Of a DNA stretch of 5,626 nt, positions 1 through 4,603 are shown one piece after another. Source of the DNA: Candidatus Aegiribacteria sp. (GTDB lineage Bacteria > Fermentibacterota > Fermentibacteria > Fermentibacterales > Fermentibacteraceae). The stretch lies in assembly GCA_021107345.1 (NCBI GenBank), contig JAIOSX010000203.1, positions 1 to 5,626 of the forward strand, given 5' to 3'. Within the stretch, counting starts at the first letter, position 1. Every line of letters begins with the position of its first letter. Under the pieces are notes generated by a model. The model worked only from the letters and a program-made list of their open reading frames with translations. It searched no databases and was not told where the DNA came from. The translations under genes were made by a program, and so were the position numbers.

Positions 1-426
1 TGAGGGCTCCAGAATAACTACTTTGGCAGCCTTTCCCATCAGCCTGTTATCCTGCTCATTCTGGCTTGAATGCATGCCCGGATCATCAGCGGATACTATT
101 ACGATTCCACCCGTCGCCCCTATATAGCTGAGCGTGAAAAGTGGATCAGCAGCTACGTTAAGGCCCACATGCTTCATAGCTGATAGAACTCGTGCTCCTC
201 CGAACGAAGCACCGGCGACTACTTCAAGGCCAACCTTTTCGTTTGGAGCCCACTGAGCGTCAATCTCATCGTACTCTTCAGCAATCGTTTCAAGAATTTC
301 AGTTGAAGGTGTTCCCGGGTAGGCCGCAGCAAAGTGGACACCGTATTCCCAGGCACCCCTGGCCACCGCTTCATTACCCGAAAGAAGGATGGTACCTTCT
401 TCCATGGTGTTCAGTTTCTTCCTCAT
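1..426 (-). CDS. iorA: Indolepyruvate:ferredoxin oxidoreductase, alpha subunit (N-terminal part; runs off the window)
   Basis: IorA is the thiamine-diphosphate and iron-sulfur subunit of a cytoplasmic enzyme that decarboxylates aryl 2-oxo acids such as indolepyruvate to acyl-CoA and CO2, reducing ferredoxin; this role is family knowledge. I translated the 142 visible residues from the minus strand. The family signature is clear: LLSGNEAVARGA at 14-25, AAYPGTPSTEIL at 34-45, the NEKVGLEV segment at 62-69 with the presumed cofactor-contacting Glu63, and DDPGMHSSQNEQDNR at 114-128. Only the N-terminal thiamine-diphosphate pyrimidine-type domain is present here; the rest, including the ferredoxin-like iron-sulfur end, lies outside the window. 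The ATG at 426-424 is chosen because AAAGG (437-433) lies six bases upstream. Met8 (ATG at 405-403) is a less well supported alternative. The gene follows buk in the same direction, separated by the inverted-repeat element at 444-607. iorB would be expected further downstream but is not visible. Confidence 0.93.
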   Translation of the reverse strand, partial: MRKKLNTMEEGTILLSGNEAVARGAWEYGVHFAAAYPGTPSTEILETIAEEYDEIDAQWAPNEKVGLEVVAGASFGGARVLSAMKHVGLNVAADPLFTLSYIGATGGIVIVSADDPGMHSSQNEQDNRLMGKAAKVVILEPS

Positions 427-443
427 TTGCTGCCTTTCTGTTC

Positions 444-464
444 TAGTGTTCTGTCAAGTACTAA
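444..464 (+). repeat. Left terminal inverted repeat of the element
   Basis: The sequence begins TAGTGTTCTGTCAAG and pairs with 587-607. There are 17 Watson-Crick pairs, three T-G pairs (450/601, 459/592, 462/589) and one G-G mismatch (453/598). It starts with TA, a possible target-site copy. Confidence 0.75.
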
Positions 465-586
465 ATGGCGCAAGATTGCGATGTGATTTGGTGTTCCTGC
501 AAGGCGAGGCTGAAGGCACATAGCAGCGCTATGTAACTGAAGCCGCAACGCTGCAGGAGCGCCAAAGGACGAGCAGGATGCGTCAG

Positions 587-607
587 TTGGTGCTTGAGAG
601 GACACTA
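587..607 (-). repeat. Right terminal inverted repeat of the element
   Basis: Read on the minus strand it begins TAGTGTCCTCTCAAG and matches the left end at 17 of 21 positions. Its first three bases (607-605) are the TAG stop codon of buk, so gene and element overlap by three bases. Confidence 0.75.
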
Positions 608-1687
608 ACTATATACCTTTACTTCTTCAATGGAATCAAGAACCCTGAGAACGCCTCTCGCAAGAGCTTCGAGTTCTTCTTCTCCGGGAAAGATAATAAT
701 TTTCCCTAGGTACTCAAGGTTCTTATCAAGCTTTTTCATCATCCAGCTGTTGTTCGCTATTCCTCCCGTTATGATAACCGCGTCTACTTTTCCTGCAAGC
801 GCCGCTGCCATGGCTCCAGCTTCCTTTGTTATCTGATATGCCATTGCACGCAGCGCTATATCACAACCCTCATCACCTTCCTCAGCCCGTTTCCGGGCTT
901 CGCCCACATGATCGGTGCCGGTATATGCCATAAGTCCACCACGCTTCAGTAGCATTACTTTCATGTCATTCCAGGTGTAATCACCTGAGAGGCACAACTT
1001 AACAAGTCCTGTTGTCGGGAGTGACCCAACCCTCTGAGGGCTGAAAGGTCCCCCATCGTTAGCCTGGCTTGTATCTATCATTCTGCCTTTTCTTATCGCA
1101 GTGACTGATATCCCGCTTCCCAGGTGAAGTACAACGAAGTTCAGTTCACTGAGTTCCCTTCCCAGTATCTTCGCAGCCTTGTAGGCAACCATCCGGATAT
1201 TGAGTGCATGGCTGAGACTGGTCCTCTCAAGAGCTGGAAGACCGGACAGCCTGGCCTCATCAATCATTTCATCGACACAGACGGGATCAACTATGAAGGG
1301 CTTGGCTCCGGCAGCTTTCCCGATACCCTGAGCGAGAAGAGCTCCAAGGTTGGACGGATGATCGGCCTGGAGAGTCGATCCGTCCCTGATATCCTCAATA
1401 AGTGCCTCGTTCACTTCGTATGTTCCGCTTTCCAGTGGCTTGAACGCGCCACCGCGTCCGACAACGGCTGAAAGGTCTGTCAGGTTACAGCCCTCTTCTT
1501 CCAGAATCTGAAGGATAATATTTCTTCGAAAATCATGCTGGTCGAAAGTGGAATTGAATTCAGACAGTTCTTCAGGCATATGTCTGATATTCTTCTCGAA
1601 AATGAGTTCGTTTTCCCTGAATAAACCAACCTTTGTTGATGTTCCTCCGGGGTTTATCGCGAGTATCATTCTTCCTTTGTCAGACAT
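605..1687 (-). CDS. buk: Butyrate kinase (acyl kinase of the ASKHA superfamily)
   Basis: Buk transfers phosphate from butyryl-phosphate (or a branched or aryl acyl-phosphate) to ADP, giving ATP and the free acid in the cytoplasm. The protein is 360 residues, normal for the family. Visible motifs are INPGGTSTK at 11-19 (phosphate-binding loop), VGRGGAFKPLESGTY at 76-90, HPSNLGA at 110-116, VDPVCVDEM at 133-141, LHLGSGISV at 187-195, DGGPFSPQRVGSLP at 211-224, IITGGIANN at 305-313 and the C-terminal FPGEEELEALARG segment from 331. The start is placed at the ATG at 1687-1685 because GGAGGAGG (1697-1690) stands just before it. A longer reading to a TTG at 1705 would include that SD sequence as codons and is rejected. 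The start lies inside the end of ptb (8-base overlap), which implies translational coupling. The TAG stop at 607-605 sits in the terminal repeat of the element at 444-607. The real substrate may be an aryl or branched acyl-phosphate, given the iorA neighbour. Confidence 0.94.
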   Translation of the reverse strand: MSDKGRMILAINPGGTSTKVGLFRENELIFEKNIRHMPEELSEFNSTFDQHDFRRNIILQILEEEGCNLTDLSAVVGRGGAFKPLESGTYEVNEALIEDIRDGSTLQADHPSNLGALLAQGIGKAAGAKPFIVDPVCVDEMIDEARLSGLPALERTSLSHALNIRMVAYKAAKILGRELSELNFVVLHLGSGISVTAIRKGRMIDTSQANDGGPFSPQRVGSLPTTGLVKLCLSGDYTWNDMKVMLLKRGGLMAYTGTDHVGEARKRAEEGDEGCDIALRAMAYQITKEAGAMAAALAGKVDAVIITGGIANNSWMMKKLDKNLEYLGKIIIFPGEEELEALARGVLRVLDSIEEVKVYS

Positions 1688-2582
1688 TACCTCCTCCAGA
1701 CACAACTACCCCAAGAGCCAGCGAATTCAACTTTGTACGTGGGACATCAGACCTGGAGAGCATAACCACTGGTGCTGCGGCACCCGCTATCAGACCGCCT
1801 AACTCTGCGTTTGACATGTACATGACACCTTTTGCCAGAATGTTGCCGCACGCTATGTCAGGGGTTATCAAAACGTTGGCCCTGCCAGCCACATCTCCAA
1901 GCATTCCCTTTATTGCAGCCGCCTCAATGTCCATGGCTACGTCCACTGCGACTGGACCAGCTATGGTAAGTCCGGGAATTCCGTCTGCAGCAATTTCGGC
2001 GAACATAACCGTTTCGGGCATTTTCTCGTTCGGCACCTCTACTGCAGCAAGAAGAGCTACTAGTGGTTTATCCGCTCCCAGTTTCATTATCACGCCAGCT
2101 GCGTTCAGGGCTATCTGCCTGAAAGCCTTTTTATCCGGCTTTATGTTCATTCCCCCATCAGAGATTGTTATAAGCCTGTCCTGGCTGGGAACATGAAGCA
2201 CAGCTACATGACTCAGTATTCTTCCTGTTCTGAGCCCGGTTTCCTTATCGAGCAGCGCTTTCTGAAAGAGGGAGGTTTTAAGCAAACCCTTCATTAGAAT
2301 ATTCGCTTCTCCTGCACGTACAAGCCTTACTGCTTCCTCTGCAGCTTCTTCAGGGTTTTCAGAGTTTACGATTTCGATACCGTCCGGCAGTTCTTTTCCA
2401 AGTTCTTCGAGGGTGTCTCTAACCCCTGCCACAGGTCCTACTATGACGGCTGTTGCTATGTTTTCTTCAAAGGCTGTTATCAATGCCTCTATGGACGATA
2501 CATCATGTCCCATGGGTATAGCGACCCGGGCATTTGAAATACCTCTGGCAGCCTGTCTTATTTCATTGAAATTATTGAACAA
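1680..2582 (-). CDS. ptb: Phosphate butyryltransferase
   Basis: Ptb swaps CoA for phosphate on butyryl-CoA or similar acyl-CoA to give the acyl-phosphate used by Buk; it is cytoplasmic and belongs to the phosphate acetyl/butyryltransferase family. The 300-residue length matches the family. Features seen: an N-terminal Rossmann-like start with ARVAIPMGHD at 18-27, AVIVGP at 45-50, the conserved ILMKGLLKTSLF at 95-106, GRILSHVAVL at 120-129, ISDGGMN at 140-146, and the C-terminal TPDIACGNILAKG stretch (about 240-252) followed by AGAAAPVVMLSRSD (266-279). Translation probably starts at TTG (2582-2580): AGGAGG (2593-2588) is five bases upstream, and the first in-frame ATG is codon 24, too far into the conserved fold. 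It is the first gene of the minus-strand cluster and overlaps buk by 8 bases. Phosphate acetyltransferase is the nearest alternative, but the adjacent buk and the short length favour Ptb. Confidence 0.94.
   Translation of the reverse strand: MFNNFNEIRQAARGISNARVAIPMGHDVSSIEALITAFEENIATAVIVGPVAGVRDTLEELGKELPDGIEIVNSENPEEAAEEAVRLVRAGEANILMKGLLKTSLFQKALLDKETGLRTGRILSHVAVLHVPSQDRLITISDGGMNIKPDKKAFRQIALNAAGVIMKLGADKPLVALLAAVEVPNEKMPETVMFAEIAADGIPGLTIAGPVAVDVAMDIEAAAIKGMLGDVAGRANVLITPDIACGNILAKGVMYMSNAELGGLIAGAAAPVVMLSRSDVPRTKLNSLALGVVVSGGGNV
1690..1697 (-). promoter_or_regulatory. Ribosome binding site of buk
   Basis: GGAGGAGG is a double SD core lying inside the last codons of ptb. The upstream GGAGG core ends five bases before the ATG at 1687, which fixes the buk start and rules out the TTG at 1705. 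Confidence 0.8.
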
Positions 2583-2587
2583 GTAAA

Positions 2588-2593
2588 CCTCCT
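2588..2593 (-). promoter_or_regulatory. Ribosome binding site of ptb
   Basis: A perfect AGGAGG stands five bases upstream of a TTG codon. This decides in favour of a TTG start for ptb. Confidence 0.8.
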
Positions 2594-2620
2594 GATAGAA
2601 TGGAACAAGGATGCATAAAT

Positions 2621-2649
2621 TTGTGTTAATGATACGCCAGCGACATAAT
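2621..2649 (+). promoter_or_regulatory. Candidate promoter for the HAD-to-glycosyltransferase cluster
   Basis: TTGTGT (2621-2626) and CATAAT (2644-2649) are 17 bases apart. The -10 matches five of six consensus bases and the -35 three of six. Transcription would begin near 2656, leaving a leader of about 80 bases that would include the palindrome at 2665-2687. This rests on motifs only. Confidence 0.33.
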
Positions 2650-2664
2650 TTAAGTGGTCTCTGT

Positions 2665-2687
2665 TACATTATATTTTGTATTATGTA
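2665..2687. promoter_or_regulatory. Imperfect palindrome, possible operator in the divergent promoter region
   Basis: TACATTATA and TATTATGTA are inverted copies (eight of nine positions match) around a five-base centre, TTTTG. It overlaps both candidate -10 boxes of the ptb promoter, the usual position for a repressor site. AT-rich sequence makes chance palindromes more likely, and no regulator gene is present in the window. Confidence 0.35.
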
Positions 2688-2708
2688 TCGTGATCTCACA
2701 GCAGCCAA
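2680..2708 (-). promoter_or_regulatory. Candidate promoter for ptb-buk-iorA
   Basis: On the minus strand, TTGGCT (2708-2703) and CATAAT (2685-2680) are separated by 17 bases, a fair match to a housekeeping sigma promoter. A perfect TATAAT also occurs at 2673-2668, but no good -35 hexamer stands 16-18 bases before it. Either would give a leader of roughly 80-90 bases before ptb. Both -10 boxes lie in the palindrome at 2665-2687. This rests on motifs only. Confidence 0.35.
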
Positions 2709-2737
2709 GGCAACACTTAACGACACGGCGGTAAAAA

Positions 2738-3439
2738 ATGACACAGCAGCCTGTTACGCATTTCTTCCATCAGGCATGGAGAAAAGCTGATGCATTTCTT
2801 TTGGATTTCGACGGTGTGCTGGCGGATAGCGAACCTTTCTTCAGAAGAGCATGGAATATAGCACTTGAGCCGTGGGGTCATGAGGTTTCAGAGGAAGATT
2901 ACTGGAAGTACTGGTCCTCTCTTGGAGAGGGTCTCAATGGTGAGATCAGAAGGTACGGGCTGAAAGATATAGACATCCATCTTGCCGGAAAGAGACGGAA
3001 AGAGGTCTATGAAGGTTTTGTGAACGATGGTATGATTCCTCTGTTTCCACCTGCAGCGCAACTCCTTGAGTTGCTCTCTTCAAGGAGGAACACATTCTGG
3101 CGACCATTCTGTATTGCATCGAATACTCCTTGCAGTCTTATAAGAAAGATCCTCATCAAAGGAGGTGCTCCGATACCCCTGATAGTTGGAGGAGATAACC
3201 TGGAAAAGAAACCTTCGCCGGATATTTTCCTTCGGGCATCTTCATTACTTGGTGTAAGCCCGACATCAACTCTTATATTCGAGGACTCCTGGAAAGGAGT
3301 TACAGCAGCCCAAAGGGGTCGTTTCGTGAGTGTTCTTGTGCTTAACCGTTATAACAGAAAGTTTGATATCAGAAGTGAATTCGTTATTGATGGTATTCAG
3401 CCGATTCTTGATCTTATGTCCGGGGGAGGTATAGAGTGA
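2738..3439 (+). CDS. HAD superfamily hydrolase (subfamily I, phosphatase or phosphomutase-like)
   Basis: This is a 233-residue cytoplasmic haloacid-dehalogenase-type protein with the complete catalytic set. Motif I is DFDGVLADS at 23-31 (nucleophile Asp23, acid/base Asp25). Motif II is the Ser of IASNT (Ser128). Motif III is Lys158 in EKKPSPDIF, and motif IV is FEDSWKGV with Glu182-Asp183. An alpha-helical cap lies between motifs I and II (about 33-105), as in beta-phosphoglucomutase and phosphoglycolate phosphatase relatives. The substrate cannot be read from the sequence; small sugar phosphates are typical of the family. The ATG at 2738 is the only sensible start: TAA lies in frame at 2732-2734, and the next Met is residue 99. 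The SD is weak (GGCGG, 2727-2731). The stop overlaps the next gene's GTG start (GTGA), so the two are probably cotranscribed. The downstream glycosyltransferase makes a sugar-phosphate role plausible, but this is inference. Confidence 0.9.
   Translation: MTQQPVTHFFHQAWRKADAFLLDFDGVLADSEPFFRRAWNIALEPWGHEVSEEDYWKYWSSLGEGLNGEIRRYGLKDIDIHLAGKRRKEVYEGFVNDGMIPLFPPAAQLLELLSSRRNTFWRPFCIASNTPCSLIRKILIKGGAPIPLIVGGDNLEKKPSPDIFLRASSLLGVSPTSTLIFEDSWKGVTAAQRGRFVSVLVLNRYNRKFDIRSEFVIDGIQPILDLMSGGGIE
3425..3430 (+). promoter_or_regulatory. Ribosome binding site of the DUF4203-like gene
   Basis: GGAGGT, inside a run GGGGGAGGT at the end of the HAD gene, stands five bases before the GTG at 3436 and supports that non-ATG start. 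Confidence 0.75.
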
Positions 3440-4014
3440 ACCTTATTCTGAATGCCCAGATATTTACATTACCCTACATCAGCTTTATCGTGGGTTTGCT
3501 GTTCTGTTTTCTTGGAAGGAAGATACTTGGATTCATAGTAATACTTTTCGGATTTCTAACAGGATATACCTGGGGAGCGGTTCTTCTGGCTGATATTACT
3601 GGAATTACTCTCTCCTCTTCTTCATGGATACAATGGGTAACGGGTATTGTTGGAATAATTCTTGGGCTTGTTGCATGGAGATTTTCAATGTTCCTGATAG
3701 GGGCTGTAATCGGTCTCTTCATTGCAAGGGGACTTTTACCGGCGATACCAGGAGTAGCTCACGCGGGAATCGCTCTTATAGCTGGAATTCTGGTACACCT
3801 GTACAGAGATCCAATTATAGCTCTGCTGACCGCTCTCTCAGGGGCATACATAGCTGCCGGTTCAGCAGTAATAATGTTAAACCTGTTTGGTTTTCTCGAT
3901 GCGATCGGCGTTTATTCGCAATCATCGAATACGGCTTCGTTAATCGTGATCATACTGACCGGCATATTTGCTTTGACAGGTTACAAGTTCCAGACGCGAG
4001 ACATCAATGCTTGA
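3436..4014 (+). CDS. Seven-segment membrane protein, DUF4203 (TMEM198-like) type
   Basis: The protein has 192 residues and is almost entirely hydrophobic. About seven membrane segments can be placed near residues 10-26, 30-52, 66-80, 82-101, 106-122, 125-152 and 166-185. They are rich in Gly and small residues, with short loops and a few basic residues (RK at 28-29, YRD near 123-125). This pattern of Gly-rich helices, including GFIVILFGFLTGYTWG near 32-47, resembles the DUF4203/TMEM198-like family, whose bacterial function is unknown. I assign the family from pattern and length, not from a search. There is no signal peptide separate from the first helix. The GTG start overlaps the HAD stop (GTGA), and a strong SD precedes it. 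The next gene follows after about 64 bases. A role as an integral inner-membrane protein is secure; transport or a scaffold function is open. Confidence 0.8.
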   Translation: MNLILNAQIFTLPYISFIVGLLFCFLGRKILGFIVILFGFLTGYTWGAVLLADITGITLSSSSWIQWVTGIVGIILGLVAWRFSMFLIGAVIGLFIARGLLPAIPGVAHAGIALIAGILVHLYRDPIIALLTALSGAYIAAGSAVIMLNLFGFLDAIGVYSQSSNTASLIVIILTGIFALTGYKFQTRDINA

Positions 4015-4067
4015 AGGATCACAGAATGAGAAGTATATTTTTTGATTGTTCGTTATTATCCATTCTA

Positions 4068-4073
4068 AGGAGG
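4068..4073 (+). promoter_or_regulatory. Ribosome binding site deciding the start of the small membrane protein
   Basis: AGGAGG lies five bases before TTG at 4079, the same spacing as for ptb. A longer reading starting at TTG 4046 has no SD sequence and would translate through this one. Confidence 0.7.
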
Positions 4074-4078
4074 GGCAT

Positions 4079-4603
4079 TTGGGTCAAAGACTGATAGACT
4101 ACGCTATGGTTGCCATGGTAATACTCTCTGTTTTCGGGCTTTTCAGGTTGTCTAGGATGCTGATGAATCGAATTCTGAAACGACTCAGAAACAAATACAG
4201 TGTTTTCGGAGCTGACCGTATGCTGATTACAGCATTATACTTTCTTCTTGCAGGACTGCTTTTCCTCCCGGCATTCACCTCGCTTCTTGCTGTGATAAAC
4301 AGCAGGTACCTGACCGGTGGAATGGTAGTTCATCTTTTGCTCGTTGCTATCTCGATAGTGCTTTTCAGCATTTCGGAAGATCTATTCAGAGATTTTTCCT
4401 CCTGTAGTCCCCGTAATATGTGGTCAACAGGCAAGCATTTCAGATGCGTATCGGTACCATTTATTATCTTCTGGATAATCGGCTGTATTTTTATCAGCCC
4501 TCTTTTTTACTCCGGTGTCACCCTGATTCTGTTGATATTCTATTATTTTGCTCTCTCCTGCAGACCAGTTACAGATAACGCTGATTCGAAACAGTCCGGC
4601 TGA
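4079..4603 (+). CDS. Unrecognised small integral membrane protein
   Basis: I do not recognise a family. From the TTG at 4079 the protein has 174 residues. Hydrophobic segments lie near residues 6-22, 49-73, 82-99, 124-143 and 146-160, suggesting four or five membrane helices. A strongly basic stretch at 23-39 (RLSRMLMNRILKRLRNK) follows the first helix and probably faces the cytoplasm. A polar loop at 100-123 holds Cys109 and Cys123, and the tail from 162 is hydrophilic. The start rests on AGGAGG at 4068-4073; an in-frame TTG at 4046 would add 11 residues but lacks an SD. Codon use looks like that of its neighbours. The stop shares a base with the ATG of the glycosyltransferase (TGATG), so the two are likely translationally coupled. 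This makes a partner or accessory role in glycan assembly conceivable but unproven. Confidence 0.72.
   Translation: MGQRLIDYAMVAMVILSVFGLFRLSRMLMNRILKRLRNKYSVFGADRMLITALYFLLAGLLFLPAFTSLLAVINSRYLTGGMVVHLLLVAISIVLFSISEDLFRDFSSCSPRNMWSTGKHFRCVSVPFIIFWIIGCIFISPLFYSGVTLILLIFYYFALSCRPVTDNADSKQSG

Larger units (their letters stand above)
444..607. mobile_element. MITE-like inverted-repeat element between buk and iorA
   Basis: No gene is recognisable in this stretch. Its ends are imperfect terminal inverted repeats of 21 bases (444-464 and 587-607). Pairing continues inward at 466-472 with 579-585 (7 bp), 487-501 with 552-566 (15 bp), 504-506 with 549-551, 508-511 with 541-544, and a perfect 7-bp hairpin at 518-524 with 528-534 around the loop AGC. 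Of these 57 pairs, 50 are Watson-Crick, six are G-U in plus-strand RNA and one is a G-G mismatch. Both ends carry TA (444-445 and 606-607), which fits a TA target duplication of the kind made by IS630/Tc1-mariner transposases; the family assignment is inference. The right end contains the buk TAG stop, and the left end is seven bases from the iorA SD sequence. There is no run of T after the stem, so it is not a standard intrinsic terminator. A structured RNA or a REP-like repeat are alternatives. Copy number in the genome cannot be seen here. Confidence 0.7.

Noticed and set aside
453..458. TTGACA on the minus strand inside the left terminal repeat, as a -35 box carried by the element for iorA
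   Set aside because: No -10-like hexamer is present 16-18 bases downstream (GGCAGC stands at 17), and the iorA start is too close.
423..605. A 60-codon minus-strand open frame spanning the buk-iorA spacer
   Set aside because: It lies almost wholly inside the inverted-repeat element, has low-complexity unrelated residues, and its open state follows from the repeat sequence. No family is recognisable.
444..607. Rho-independent terminator after buk
   Set aside because: The stem is long but neither strand has a T-run directly after it; the terminal repeats and TA ends fit a mobile element better.
1124..1471. A 115-codon plus-strand open frame
   Set aside because: It is antisense to buk, with no recognisable domain and no convincing ribosome binding site.
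605..1687. Acetate kinase instead of butyrate kinase
   Set aside because: The length of 360 residues is shorter than acetate kinase (about 400), the motifs INPGGTSTK and DGGPFSPQRVGSLP are of the Buk type, and ptb is adjacent.
1688..1705. An upstream TTG start for buk at 1705
   Set aside because: It would translate through the GGAGGAGG ribosome binding site that sits correctly before the ATG at 1687.
1633..2196. A 187-codon plus-strand open frame
   Set aside because: It is antisense to ptb, whose protein is clearly conserved over the whole stretch; the Ala/Ser/Pro-rich translation is typical of a shadow frame.
4046..4078. A longer small membrane protein starting at TTG 4046
   Set aside because: There is no SD upstream, while AGGAGG at 4068-4073 is well spaced for TTG 4079.
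3624..4094. A 156-codon plus-strand frame overlapping the DUF4203-like gene
   Set aside because: It is an alternative frame of a hydrophobic gene, with no SD and an Arg/Ser/Cys-rich translation typical of frame shadows.
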